Positions 22,064 to 34,290 are shown, counted from the first letter of the stretch. The stretch is 64,000 bases of DNA from Takakia lepidozioides (GCA_030704615.1 CM060732.1:30051053-30115052), one strand, 5' to 3'. Numbers and translations are program-made. Notes: a model not told the origin generated them from the sequence alone.

Positions 22064-23043
22064 TTGAAACATTCCTCGCTTGTTTCTGGGCCTTTGTGTT
22101 CCAAACAATTCATGATCCGCTGGGTGTCCAGAGCACTTCGGAGAGCCAGCATCCGCGGTGATTTTCGGACAGGGGCTAGGGCGCCTGCTTCATCCTCTTC
22201 GAATTTTCAAAGATTTGGAGGGGTTGTCGGCTTGGGTATTCCTCTCCCCGACAGAAAGCTCCTTGGGGTTGAAATCTTCCCGCATTGTACAACTGCTTCT
22301 CCTTTCTTGGATTCCTTGTTGGGGTATGGCCAAGTCTCGCCATCCTTAGAGGGCGCTCCAGTTGCTTCACTGCAAACCGTTCATCCCATTGCTATAGGTT
22401 GTCCGACTTTTCCAGCTGACATCCATATCTGCCAGCGCTGTCTCCTGTATCGGGCTCCTGAAAACGCAACGCTGTGTACCTTTACAGATGGTTGGTTGCT
22501 CTCGGATGCATGCCATTTTCTGATTGCAACTCGTCGAATTGTGTCCACCACAGAGTGGTACCCAGTTCGCGGTTACTTCTCAGGCCCTCCGCCCGTTGAC
22601 ACCCCCTGTGAGGGCGAGGGGCTATCAGCTATGGCCGGCGCTGCCGAGGTGCTTGCCAAGCACAACGGAGGTGAAAAGGGGAAGAGAGGAGGCCCAGTGG
22701 GGGAGGGTCTCCAGACGTCATCTGAACCCACAATTCTGAGAGAGGGGGATGCGGACATTTTGCTGCACGGAAATGACGTGTTCTATAATAAAGCTCAGGT
22801 ACTTTTCGGCATGAAATTCGAGTCAGTTGATTTCGCTTGCTCACAGTTATAGGCTTTGCTGCCAACAACTTGGACCCCTTGGCAAGATTAGACACTGGGA
22901 GCGGAGGGAAAATTAAATTGTCCACTGTACTGTACTCTCCGTCGAGAACACTGTCACAACGTGTTTTGTGAATGTTTTCCTAGTAATATAATTTCCACCA
23001 AGAGTATTGAAGCCTGCCAGCTGGAAGAGAGAATGTACCCATA

Positions 23044-23081
<38 letters not shown>

Positions 23082-26000
23082 TGGAGATGTATTCTGTAGA
23101 CTGTGTTCACAACTGCCTCGGGTGTAAAATCCTGTGTCCGGTTTGGAGGGATTAAGGAAAGGAACAACAAAGTAGAGTTGGGCTTCGATAATGTGGATGT
23201 CCCACTCGATTATGGGGGCTTGTCAATAGCAGTAGGGTGGATTTTGGATGGAACTTGATATCAATTTGACTGTAGATGCTTGGATGTGAAGAGGGGGGCA
23301 GTAATCCAGCTAGATTGATTTTGTTGAGGAAGTTGGTAGGCTTGAAAATTGCTTTTTGGACTTTCTTTCAGGACCCTCAAGATAGTTTCTGATTTTTTTT
23401 TCATTTCATACCTTGAGATTTGAATGATCTTGGTGCTGTTCTAATGAGAAATCAAAGTTATATACTCACTTACCCAGACTTGTCCAATTGTGGATTTCCA
23501 CAGATTGTGAACAGAGACCTCTCCCTAGCTGTTCTGCGGGCCTTTTCTGCGAAACGCCAAGAGGAACATGAGAATAGCACTATAAAAAAGGCAACTCCCC
23601 CTTTGAACCAAAATGGAACTGTTGGTGAAACCACAGGTAGTGGAGACAGCCATTTCCAGCTAGGAGACGCTTCTGTCAGTTTTCCCAGCACAGTCGAATG
23701 CTTGGATTCAAACCAGTTGGTCTCTGAAGGTGCTGAGACCGCCCTAGCTGGGACAGAGAGGGGAGAGGCAACAAGAGAAGACAACGTTGAGTCTGCTGCT
23801 GCTGGAAATACAGAGGCTGTCCCAGTTGCTGATGGTAATGCAGTGAGCATTCCCTCCATTTCAGAACCATCAAAGGCGAAACCCCTTCACATTCTTGAGG
23901 TACCGCTTTCGCTGTTCACAACCTCAGCTGATGGTTAGTTAGTCCAAGTGCTGCGACTCTCACACACAGGATGCTGCTGCCCCCTGAGTCGTCTAAGGCA
24001 GTCCTGAAATGGACTCATCACCATGTAACTGGATTGTCGTTTTGCAGGGTTTGAGCAGAATGGAAATTTAAGTTTGAGCTGCATGCCCTGGTGGATGAAA
24101 ACCCATGAGCAGCCAGTTTAGTATACTGTGGAAAATATGCTCTAAGTGGTACACCATTGATTACTTCACTGCTAGCATGTGTAAGTATAAACTCTTTTGT
24201 ACTGTGAAACTGCGAATGGCTCCTTAAATCAGTTATAGTTTCTTTGATGGTACCTTGCTACTCGGATAACCGTAGTAATTCTAGAGCTAATACGTGCACC
24301 AACTCCCGACTTCTGGAAGGGACGTATTTATTAGATAAAAGGCCGATGCGGGCTTGCCCGGTAACGCGGTGAATCATGATAACTCGTCGAATCGCACGGC
24401 CCCAGCGCTGGCGATGTTTCATTCAAATTTCTGCCCTATCAACTTTCGATGGTAGGATAGAGGCCTACCATGGAATTTTAAAGCCTGGCCTTCCTATACT
24501 GCCCAGGTGTGTTGTGTGAATGCTGAAATTTCAATTTTCTAGGGAACAGATTGAGTCCAATTGTCATCACGGTGCCAGCATTTCCTCGCATTGTCATAAC
24601 CAGATGAGTATTTCTGCATCAGTGGATAGTCCCCAAGTTTGCAAGAAATACTCTCTCTTATACAGTGGCTTATAGCGGTGGACTACTTATAACTCGCTGG
24701 TTTTTCCTCATTTCAATATTACTCTATTCCCATACAAGTAGTGGGATCCACTGTCTAGAGCTGAAGGGCTCCTCACTCATCTCTTTATTTTTTTGGAAAG
24801 GTCCTTATTGATCATTTGTGAAAGTGGCCTTGTGTGGACAATGCATTAAGTGATTGCTAGGTTTCTTACTGTGGTTTTTCTTCCATAGACATTGTTAGTT
24901 GTTGAAGTGGGAAATACATAAGCAGGAGGAGAGAAATATTTTGGCAAACAGGATTAAGGCGGTTATCTGCCTTAGGCATTGTTACCACCAAAATCACCTC
25001 TCGTTCCAACAGTTTGGCCTCCTTGTTTTAAAGAGTAGTCTGGCTGTATATAGCCTCTTGATTGAGGATTCTCAGTTGCACCTGGAAAGATGGATGGGCC
25101 CAAAGAGTGGTACCTGCACTCGATTTTTATAAACAGTAGGATGTCCAACAGGACAATAGTTTCTCCTTAGTTTATGTTCCAATGAGAGCAAACACAGTCA
25201 GATTCTTATACAAGTTTGTGGGTGTGATGCATACAGGCATTGGCAGCTTCGGGATTGCGAGCTCTTCGATATGCAAAAGAAGTGGAAGAGGTCGGCTCCG
25301 TGGTGGCCTGTGATATTGATAAAGGTATCCACCAACTGATTGGATCTCTCTTCTCAAAGTTAGAAATTATGTTAACCTTCCTTATAACATGTGTCAGTAA
25401 GATAGCTTCCAATCTTCTCCTCGTCTAGCATTTGATGGATACAAGGCATGTCAAAAGGGGTAAATGTTTGCTACGCTGTATCCCTGAGGCATGATCTTTG
25501 TGGTAACCAAACATTTGCAGAGCTGATTGTGGTTTTTCATTGACAAGTATGAACTAACCCCAAAATTACCATAGCTCTCACGTATAATCCACAACCATGG
25601 GGATGCAGTGCTGATTATAAGTTAGTAGGAGCCTTGACATCATAGCAGCAAGCACACTGTTGATAACAACAGTGCTTACATAGGCCTGTACCTCACACAG
25701 ATGGGATGTCTTTGGCTAATGGGTGCTGTGCCAGTCACCTGTTCTTCGTTAGAGGGCAAGCAGAGAGAGGAGACAGAAGTGTTTTCCAGAAGAGAGCTTT
25801 TCAAACCTGGAAGCCATTACCGAGACCTTTTAGCTTATCTGCATTGCTTTGCAGTGGCAGTGGAGGCCTGTGAGCGCAACATACGATTGAATGGCAAGGT
25901 GGCTATGGCCAAGTTAACAGCCCACCATGCTGACGCACGCATCTACATGCTCTCCCACGAAAAGGAGTTTGATGTTGTATGTCTCAATCCTCCCTGGACC

Positions 26001-29000
26001 CTCTCTGCCTGTATTTAGCAGAGTCCATGGAGTCTCTCTATCACTGTGCTGCTTTTTGAAAACTGGGTAAGAGGTTTACGGATGCGAGTCTTCTAAGTGC
26101 AACATATCTCCTCTCTGCTCTCCAGGCACTCTGGCTTCGATCAGCGATTTATGGCCTGGTTTCTAGTGCTCTGTGTTTCAAGCTTCTGGAATTTCTGTGA
26201 CACCATAAATTTCCTGTCTTTCTGTCTTTCACGTGCTGGCAATTCAAGCATGGCATCTTTATCAGGTGGACCTCGATCCATATGGTTCACCATCAATGTT
26301 TCTGGACTCGGCAGTGCAATCTGTTTCAGAGGGCGGCCTGCTAATGTGCACAGCAACCGACATGGCAGTACTGTGCGGAAACAATGGTGAAGTTTGCTAC
26401 ACAAAGTATGTTGCCTATTACTAATATCAAGAATCGTGTTAGGTATTTGGCAGCAGTACGGTTGAACCTGCACTTGAGTTTCATTGGGTAGGATCAAGAA
26501 ACACTAATTCAGATGTTTTTGTAAGCATTTCAACATCGTGTGTGAATAATTGCCAGTGGGCTCAATATGGCTGCATTTGTGGTGTTTGATGAGTGCAGGT
26601 ATGGGGCATACCCATTGAGAGGCAAGTACTGTCACGAAATGGGGTTGCGTATTTTGCTCGCTAGCATTGAGGTATGCTATGAACTGCTTTGTAACAATTG
26701 TTAGGTGGGTGTGATATCTTTGGGTCGTATTGGTTGGAGCTAAATTTTACCATGGAACTAGCTGGTTAATTGGATAAGATATTGGATCATTGTGGAGTAT
26801 TGGATAGGGTCCCACATTCGTTTCTGCTCCCCTTGTCTTCCCCTTCCACCTGCTTTCTGTCGCTTTTTTGGTTTCTTCTGATGGCCTGAAGTGACAACAA
26901 GCAAGTCATTGAGTAGATTCCTTTCTCTCTTTCTCTGGACTTTCTTGTTTCGCCCAAATTGGGTGCAGGGTCTATGGCCACAAGGCTACAGCAAAGAACG
27001 TACATTCTCTGGACCTCCTTTGGTAAGTAGATACACTGTTAGAGACCTCAAGAGGCTGTACGTCCACACACTTTGTGACCTATATGCAGGACCACAGCAT
27101 ATGTGTTGCCCCGCTCCCCCTTCTCCACGGGTCCCACTCCTATAAGTTTCTTTGTATGCCTTCGTGAGCATTCTCTGTTCATCAGTGTTTCTTATAATTG
27201 GGACTGGGGGATAATCTGATGAGTAAATGTTCTTGCATGGTGGTGGCGCTGGTGGATGCAGAGCCATGCAAATCGTTACAAGCGCCACATTATACCAGTG
27301 CTGGCACTCTCTGTTGATTTTTATGTTCGAGTTTTTGTGCGCATTTACACGTATGTATCTTAATGTTTTCTACTTTGTTGTGTAAAGACCTGTCAGCAAG
27401 GTTTTTCTTTTAGTAGACTCTAGCTAGCCTGGGTCAACTGTTATTGCTAATTGGACCACAGGTACCTACAGGAATATAAAGAGACAGGAGGTTACTTGAC
27501 AAAATAGGATAGTCTTGATCCATCCTTGTAAACTTAATTAAGATCTAGACCTGTGCTTGTGTGTGTATCACGGATCGTAAGGCAGGGTGCACATTCTTCC
27601 TCACAATCTAGCTGAAAGTGTTCAGGTAATATATGTTGCTTCTTAGGGTGGATATGTCCAGCTCCTAAACTCTGGCATTATTATAATACTCCATATGTGA
27701 CATTGTTGGCTTATCAACTAACCAGGGTAGACTTAGACTGTCTAACATGTGTAGCCAACTCTGATGTGGGTGCAAGTGACGCCACATGATTGTGAATGTT
27801 GTACTGTTTGAAGCTATTGCCTTATTTATGCAAATGTAGTTGGCATGCAGGTCAGCGAGTGCCATAAAGGAAACTCCCAGCAAGCTTTCTTATGTGTATC
27901 AGTGTGTGGGTTGTGATTCTTTCCATTTGCAGCCGGTTGGCCGCACTAACTCCAGGGTATGCTCACATCACTCTATCGCAATTTTCTCTCTCTCAAAATG
28001 GAGACCAGGACATCACTCATCCTCTCCTGCCCTACTTACTATGAAATCTGGGAAAGACAGATTTTTTTCTGAGATATGCTGTCACTAGTAGAAGCATTTT
28101 GATTGTGAGGATTGGGAGTGCTTTGTGGCTCACCTTATACGAGGCACACCATCTTCATTCAACATTTGGGTCTGTAAGGCAAGGTGAATGATACCTCCAT
28201 GAAGGTTGCGATTGACCTAACATGACCAGTGGACTAATTGATCACACATTGTGCTAGGTGTAGCAGCAACAAGCTGGAGTATATGTGTACACCTTCTACA
28301 GGATCCAGTGAATGTACATAGGTCTCTTGGTTGGTCTATTTGTAGTCAATGTCTTTTGCCAGAATTAGCAAACCTGAAATGGGAGGCCATGTATCTCTCT
28401 CGCTCTCGCACACGGGCACACTTGGCTGAGTAATGAGTGTTTTTCTTTCTGTCTCATGTTTGGCTGAGGAAAGGCTTTGAGGACCAGAAGCGCTTGGCAG
28501 CTTATGTCACAGTCCTGTCTTCTTATAGTAAACCAGTCTGTACACATTAACAGTGTATCAGCAAGATAACCTCCCAACCTAGAATCCTCTACTTGCCACT
28601 TACTAAGGAGTATTCTCTAAGTCCTGTAGCCTGCAAGGGATCTATTCTATCGCATTGCAGTGGACACGGCAGTGTTATGCCAGCAACAGATAATGAAAAT
28701 CTCTCATTCTGCCTCTTTCCTATTTGATTTATCCAATCTGGATGTGCGGTCTATGAAGAAAGGCCATGGTGAGCACACCCAGTAATGCATGTGAACTATA
28801 GATGGCCCAATAGCTGACAACAGTTCTTGGCTGGATTTGACGTGCGGGTTGTGCTTCAATGGCTTACATATTCAAGGCAGGTAGTACACGTTACTTACCT
28901 GGGAGCGGCCCAGTCATCTCACCCAGCTGTAAGCAGTGTGGGAAACACCATAATATGGGGGGACCTATATGGTCGGCTCCTATGCATGATCCTGAATGGA

Positions 29001-30702
29001 TCTCATCCATGCTCACAAATGTGACGGCCATGAAGCACCGATATCCGGCATTTGATAAAGTGCACAGTATTCTTACTGCTGTTTCAGAGGTGAGCTTTCT
29101 GATTGTTTGGGCCTCTGTCTATTTGATTGGTAGGTTCTGATACGGGTTTGATAGGTTTTACTGAAAAGGAACTGGGGAATCGACCAGTCAAATGCTTATG
29201 CTTTTGTTGTAGTTTGTTTCAGTTTTAATGGCACAGGTATCTATATTCTCTGAGTGTTTGAATCTTTTGGGTTGCAGGAGATGTTGGATGTGCCTCTGTA
29301 TGTGAGCCTTCACTCTATGAGTGCCACTCTGAAGTGCATTCCACCATCGTCCACCCTTTTTCGGTCAGCAGTGGTGAATGCTGGGTACCACATTTCAGGG
29401 ACACATGCAAACCCTCTCGGGCTTAAAACTGATGCTCCCATGGAAGTGTTGTGGGATATCATGCGCTGTTGGGTATGTCCTCTGCTAATTTGGAAAGATC
29501 TTTAATGTTGTCTCTTTTCCCTTTTTGTGCCCCATCAAAACTGATGATCTCCAGGTTGCAGCAAACAGTACTGTTTTCTTCCCTCTTTCTCCCTCTCTTC
29601 CTCTCTGTCCGTTAAAGCCACGGCAAACGTCGTCTTATGAGTACATTCTCTGTCGGTAAGTCCCACTACTGGAGTGAGCCTCTCACAAAATGTAGCGTTG
29701 TTCCCTTTTGTTTCGCCCAAACTGGGCACATGGTCTATGGTCACAAGGCTAAGGCAAACGTCTTAGGAGTACACTCTCTGTTGCTGTTCATTTTTCTTCC
29801 CGAATATGTAGCATCGGTGTAATGGCAAAGCATTCTTTGCTATTCTCTCCTTTCCTCTGCTTATACTGTGCCAGTGTTCCTTGCTAGATTGTCCTCATGA
29901 ACACTTCATTGCAGGTTAAGGATCACCCTGTCAAGGATCAGGGCAGGGAGACATCTGGCAAAGTCATTCTGAGCAAGCAACCGGAGATTGAGGTGTGCAT
30001 GGACAATATCTTTTAGTTTGTGGGGGTGAAGTGAACCTAGTGGTTTGTTGTCATATTCTGGAGTGAAAGCCAGGAGCTTATTTAGTGTCAAGAGTGGAAG
30101 ATGTCAGTTTATTATGTTCAAAACGTTATGGTAAAACAATAGACATCGCCTCTAGCATGACAGGGTTTCCTTTTGGGTTGGGTTCGTTCTAGGCCGATTT
30201 CAAGGAAGTGTCATCTGCCATGAGCAAAGCATTGGTGGCTGGGGTGGCACGTTTCTGGGCCAAGCCAAAGGAATTCATGCCCAAGCCAAGGGCAGGCCGT
30301 TCTCAGAGCAACGGGCCTATAGCATTGCCAAAATGCCAGAGTCTAGTGACCAAGTTAACTCCAACATGTTACATGCGGGAGTGCAATGCATTTATTGGAT
30401 CTAGCATAACAGGGAGATCATTGGGTTGGGTTCGTCTATAGGCAAATTTCAAGAAAGCACCTGCTGCCCTAAGCAAGGCATTGGCGGCTGGTGTTGCACG
30501 GTTTCTTCCCAATCCAGAGGAGTTTTGGGGGCCCAAGCCAAGGGCAGGGCGCCATCTCAGCAACAAGCATATAGCATCACATGGTGCGGCATTTGTCAGT
30601 GGGTCTGTGTGTGCTCAGGGCGAAGTCATGACTCAGAACGCCAACAACATTGTGGATGAAGCCACAGAAGCAAAGCGTCAGAAGCGGGGTAATGTGAGCT
30701 GA
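22064..30702 (+). CDS. TRM1: tRNA (guanine(26)-N(2))-dimethyltransferase, 12 exons
   Basis: Trm1 dimethylates G26 of tRNAs with S-adenosylmethionine. Exons: 22064-22798, 23504-23899, 25237-25324, 25855-25976, 26266-26405, 26599-26671, 27262-27350, 27851-27956, 28877-29089, 29278-29472, 29915-29992, 30442-30702. They sum to 2496 nt (831 aa) with agreeing phases. Seen: NDVFYNKAQ then [13 protein letters not shown] (entry motif); [16 protein letters not shown]...VVACDID (SAM site); [20 protein letters not shown] (catalytic D-P-x-G); [44 protein letters not shown] and CKQC (zinc site); C-terminal [19 protein letters not shown]. The first ~190 residues exceed the usual family start and are Arg/Ser-rich ([16 protein letters not shown]), so organellar targeting is possible; starts at 22109 or 22631 are alternatives. 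The intron-9 acceptor (after TTCAAG) is the weakest join. Confidence 0.93.
23028..23076 (-). repeat. CT-box element copy in TRM1 intron 1
   Basis: On the minus strand a CTTATGGGTACATTCTCTC box lies next to a ~32 bp (CT)n run. See the other copies at 26.9, 29.6, 29.7, 33.0 and 39.1 kb. Confidence 0.6.
24175..24473 (+). other. 18S rRNA gene fragment inside TRM1 intron 2
   Basis: From GCATGTGTAAGTATAAACTC to GATAGAGGCCTACCATGG the 299 bp follow the 5' domain of plant 18S rRNA. Included are TACTCGGATAACCGTAGTAA, TTCTAGAGCTAATACGTGC, ATTAGATAAAAGGCCGATGC, ACTCGTCGAATCGCACGGCC and CTGCCCTATCAACTTTCGAT. A few differences (CTCCTTAAATC for CTCATTAAATC; GTCGAATC for GACGAATC) show it is diverged. Both ends stop abruptly inside the rRNA, so this is an inserted fragment and not a functional rRNA gene. 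Sense orientation matches TRM1. Confidence 0.95.
26939..27014 (+). repeat. CT-box element copy (TRM1 intron 6)
   Basis: TTTCGCCCAAATTGGG, GTCTATGGCCACAAGGCTA and GTACATTCTCTGG follow each other, preceded by CTTTCTCTCTTTCTCT. The same order occurs at 29700-29785 and 39140-39215. Confidence 0.6.
29592..29785 (+). repeat. Two CT-box element copies in tandem (TRM1 intron 10)
   Basis: The first copy (to about 29655) keeps only GGCAAACGTCGTCTTATGAG TACATTCTCTG. The second (29700-29785) is complete, with TTTCGCCCAAACTGGGCACA, GTCTATGGTCACAAGGCTAA and GGCAAACGTCTTAGGAG. A CT-rich run precedes them. Confidence 0.6.
30193..30320 (+). pseudogene. Decayed duplicate of the last TRM1 exon
   Basis: After an acceptor CGTTCTAG this reads [20 protein letters not shown] then [16 protein letters not shown]. 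It parallels the real last exon at 30442 ([37 protein letters not shown]). The intron tail TTGGGTTGGGTTCGT before each copy is also duplicated. No donor follows in the first copy and the frame stops at 30441, immediately before the real exon, so it is probably skipped. If included unspliced it would give an alternative C terminus lacking the conserved LPNPE...WGPK. Confidence 0.8.
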
Positions 30703-31439
30703 AGCCTGTTGGATCAGGGGATTTTGAACCAGATGATTAGAAAGGGTCTTGCCCAGAGAATTTCTTAGTGAAATAGCCTTGTGGTCAGACCCCCACCCAG
30801 TTAGGCGGCATGAAGTGAAAGAGAAAGAGAAAGCATGAAGAGAGAGCCATGAAACACGAATACATTCAAACTTGAGACCTCTACCAAAAGGCTTGGCTGG
30901 GTGCGCGTAGATGTCGGGGCTAAAGAGTAGAGTTGTAGAATCATCAGTGGGTATACCAATTGTCTAGGATTTAAACCCAATCAATATGTGATTTTTGTAG
31001 CTGATAAGTGGGCTAGTTATGTTCACTTCCCTACTGGTCATTTTCTTGGGGAATTTTAAGGTGGGTTCTGTGTGTATACATCTCATATAACACTTCAAAG
31101 CTAGCATCAACAACTATCATTAAAATGAGGTACTGTTATAATTTCTCCATGAGCTTGTCACTAGCGGGTACTCACTATATCTACTGCTGAGTACTCTGAT
31201 TTTCCCTGTGATATGACTTTTTCTGTGACTTTGTTGGACACATCATACTTTCCCAAACCCATCTACCCGGGCTTTTCAAGCATCTTTTTTTCAGTAGGAT
31301 TACAAAACAGTGTCTAGGATAGATAAAGATTCTGTCCTAATCTGTTAGAAGATCTTCAATAGAAAATAGCAAAGCATTCAAGGAGACAGTAGTATTGTGT
31401 AGTATCCAGAGTTATATCTCTGCAGACAAAAAAATATCC

Positions 31440-31814
31440 AGGTGGTCTTGAACCTCTACCGGGTTGCATCTGTAGCTCATATAGTATATCAGATATTTGA
31501 CATGGACCCAATTGTTCAAATTCCTGGCTTGGAGCAATGCATCCTGCTACCGCTTCGTCCAGAAACTGGAGAAGCTTGTATTCACAGTGCAATTGATTTC
31601 TTCGAAGCTTTCATTGATAGGTCTTGATTCCACTGTTCCTCCTTTGCATGCGGTGCGCAGACACTCTCCAGGGACTCCAGTTTTATATATGAAGTGGCTC
31701 CGTCAAAATCTGGCAAAGCAGATGTTGGAAAGGGCACAGGCTACCTTAAGCCAGTGGGTCCACAATATGACGGAGCTCCTTCTGTATGAGCGAGGAGAGC
31801 CCATGTTTCGATGA
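31440..31814 (+). CDS. Possible last exons of an unidentified gene
   Basis: Plus-strand pieces read DMDPIVQIPGLEQCILLPLR and CIHSAIDFFEAFID (31500-31617). After a possible intron, VPPLHAVRRHSPGTPVLYMK, NLAKQMLERAQATLSQW and ELLLYERGEPMFR run to a stop at 31812-31814. The last block is well formed and amphipathic. Upstream exons are not found between 30702 and 31440. Tail to tail with the LEA_2 gene on the other strand, 42 bp away. Family not recognised. Confidence 0.35.
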
Positions 31815-31855
31815 TGCGTTGCCAACTTTTCACTTTGGCTTTGGCCAGGGACAAA

Positions 31856-33143
31856 TCACATTTTTAAGCTATAGCGGCACCTGAAGTCTTCCAAAGTAGC
31901 ATTCTTCACAAAGACGGACACGTCGCACCAGGCAGAAGAAACAGCATGGTGTTTGTAAATGTTCAAGACATTCAGTCTTCCATCAACTCTTGAGGTCGTA
32001 GAGACGGGGATCACACCCGCTGCCAGGTCGGTTGTGAAGTTGGACCCTTCCAAGATTTTCTGTGCTTCTACATGCAGGACCACTGAGATGTCCTCATACC
32101 CGTTAGATCCCACTTTCCCTGCTGGAATTGGAGCTTCCCCCACATCGGTGCCATCGTAGTAAAGTGTTGAGGTACTGTTGGTGTAGGTGAACTCAGCCTT
32201 GTTTGGGTTATGTATAGAGAGGTCGAGCTGCAGATTTATACCTGTTAAAGTGCTCACATTTAATTGGAGGCCAAGAAGTTTCACCTTGGTGACCTTGATA
32301 TCTGGATCTTTGACCTTGAACACCGTGAACACCAGTATGACGACAATGATGATCACCAGCAGGAGAAGTAGGAGGGAGATCCCACAGCATGCCAAGCATT
32401 TGCGGCGTTTGTAGATAGGCTGGCCAACCTGCGTGCACATATCTCACGAATTTAGGTGGGCTCCTGGGAAACCGAATCAGTCAACACCTCCCAGTGAGCT
32501 GGAGGTAACCTAAGCTTACCACATTGCGCGGAATATTACGGACAAATACACAAGTCGGCCCAGGTAACAAGTGGGGTGGGCTACTATTAATAAAAAGTTT
32601 CAATCCTAGAGGCAGAGACTTGGCTCGAGCATGGACCACTTATCTTTGGTCGACTTGATGTCATCTTCAAGGAGCTGTAATTCTGAGCAGCCTCAGTCCA
32701 AGTGTTTACGGATGCCATAACTTCATGAGTACTTGCCGGGCTTTACAGGTCTGGAGGTCGCTACTTAGCAATGCTAGCCAAAACAATGGAGACTTGAATC
32801 ATCCCGAAACTTACCCTGACAGACAAAGGAGTTGACATAAATCGTGGTTCAATGCCTTTCACCCTTCTCATCTCTCCCCTCGTTTTCTCGCATCCGCATT
32901 CTTCCACTCCCTCCGATGATGGCGGAAGAAGCAATAATAATCAATTGTGAAGGATTTTGGAGGAAGAATTGCGTGTAAGAATATAGACCACATTGTGGTT
33001 TCAGAGAGAGAGAATGTACTCATATGACGTTGTTTGCCGTAGTAGATTTCAGTCAGAGAGAGAGAGAGAGAGAGAGTTACCTTGACCTCCGCCTCGCCTC
33101 CCAATGTCACTGGCTTCACGTCCACCACCTTCTCTTCCCCCAT
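31856..33143 (-). CDS. LEA_2 domain protein, NDR1/HIN1-like, membrane-anchored, 2 exons
   Basis: Exon 1 (33143-33081) encodes MGEEKVVDVKPVTLGGEAEVK. The donor is GTAACT and the acceptor GCACGCAG. Exon 2 (32428-31856) starts VGQPIYKRRKCLACC. Total 636 nt, 211 aa. After a basic/cysteine stretch comes one transmembrane helix (SLLLLLLVIIIVVILVFTVF, residues about 36-57). The rest is a LEA_2 beta-sandwich: VKLLGLQLNVSTLTGINLQL, IHNPNKAEFTYTNSTSTLYY, IPAGKVGSNGYEDISVVLHV, and a final YKHHAVSSAWCDVSVFV. Family knowledge: these NHL-type proteins sit in the plasma or vacuolar membrane of plants and act in stress and defence. A longer exon-2-only start (MCTQ at 32440) is possible but runs across the acceptor, so I prefer the spliced form. 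Confidence 0.82.
32998..33078 (-). repeat. CT-box element with GA/CT microsatellite at the LEA_2 donor
   Basis: On the minus strand (CT)n directly follows the exon-1 donor GTAACTCTCTCTC. Then come GGCAAACAACGTC, ATATGAGTACATTCTCTC and another short CT run. It sits within 5 bp of the splice donor. Confidence 0.65.
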
Positions 33144-33149
33144 CTCACA

Positions 33150-33930
33150 CTGGGTGGTCGGTCCCTCCTCCCCTTCACTGCTCTAGTTTGACGAGCTTGC
33201 ACTGAGGCGGCAGCTTCTTGAGAATACCGCCTCTGAATCAAAATGAGCTAGACTGGAGGTACGATCTTAAGACGGAATGGCGATGTTACCAATCGACCAA
33301 AGTCTGCCAAACGGGAAGAGAGAGACCTCAGCAACCACATAGAACATTCGAGAGAGAGAAGGAGGGGAGTGAGATGGTGCAGAGCAAAGCGCAGAGAGGT
33401 GGCAGAGATGGTGATAGCAACACAGAAACCTGCTGTCTATACTTATCAGGAGATGCCCCAAGCCGGGTGATCTGACAAGGCTGTGCGAGAGGTCAAAGAC
33501 GTCCCAGCGCGTTTACACAGAAGCAGCCACCACACCGTCAGTCAGCTGCGCAGGCTCAGTGTGTAATAAGTACTCAGACACGGCCTGCAGGCCTACTGCC
33601 CCCCTCTCTACTCTCTACTCTCTACTCTCTTCCACAAATTTTCATCTGCACTTGTCTGCTGACCGGACCCTCTGTTTCGGTGGGTAGCGTCACAGTGGCG
33701 GTGTGGGGGGATGGGAGTGAGCAGCAAGAGATCAAGGGCGTGCCTAGCAAGTGATAACTTAAGTATTTTGTGACTTGGTTGTTTTGGTGTGACCAACCAT
33801 CACATGGCCGCACCATTATTATTGACTGTGGCTAAGCGTCGCATGAAGCCAGTGAGACTCTTTTTGTCGCTGTTGTTGTGAGAATTCAAAGGAGTCGCCG
33901 ACCATTTTAGTTGGAAATCAGTTCCGGCTC
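33150..33930. other. No gene seen; short microsatellites
   Basis: A CTCTCTACTCTCTACTCTC run lies at 33602-33632. The start of this interval is the probable promoter side of the LEA_2 gene. ORFs here lack motifs. Confidence 0.4.
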
Positions 33931-33936
33931 ACATGA

Positions 33937-34290
33937 GAAGCCGCATACTCCAACATTGGAGAGGATGACCAACATTGCCCCTTACAAGACTCTGGCCGTG
34001 TGTTCCCACAATTTAGTTCTGGATCGCATGAAAAGCCGCATACTCCGATGTGGGAGAGAGTGATGACCAACATTGCCCCTTACAAGACTCTGGCCGTGTG
34101 TTCCCACAATTTAGTTCTGGATCGCATGAAAAGCCGCATACGAGAGTGATGACCAACATTGCCCTCCGGCCGTGTGGTCCAACAATTTGGTAGGAAATTA
34201 ATTAGTCCTGGATTGCATGAAAAATCTCATACTCCGACTTAGGACCAACATTTCTCCCCACAAGAGTCTGGCCATGTGGCGATGATCTCA
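33937..34290 (+). repeat. ~95 bp tandem repeat, four units
   Basis: Units start with AAAAGCCGCATACTCC at about 33937, 34031, 34129 and 34220 (spacings 94, 98, 91). Each holds GACCAACATTGCCCC, CTCTGGCCGTGTG and TTCTGGATCGCATG. Units 1 and 2 are nearly identical; 3 and 4 are deleted and diverged. Confidence 0.88.

Noticed and set aside
24175-24473. Functional rRNA gene
   Set aside because: Only ~300 bp of the 18S 5' domain are present, with abrupt ends and substitutions, inside an intron.
33937-34290. Repeat-spacer pattern that might suggest a CRISPR array
   Set aside because: Units are contiguous ~95 bp tandem repeats with no distinct spacers, and the setting is eukaryotic nuclear DNA.
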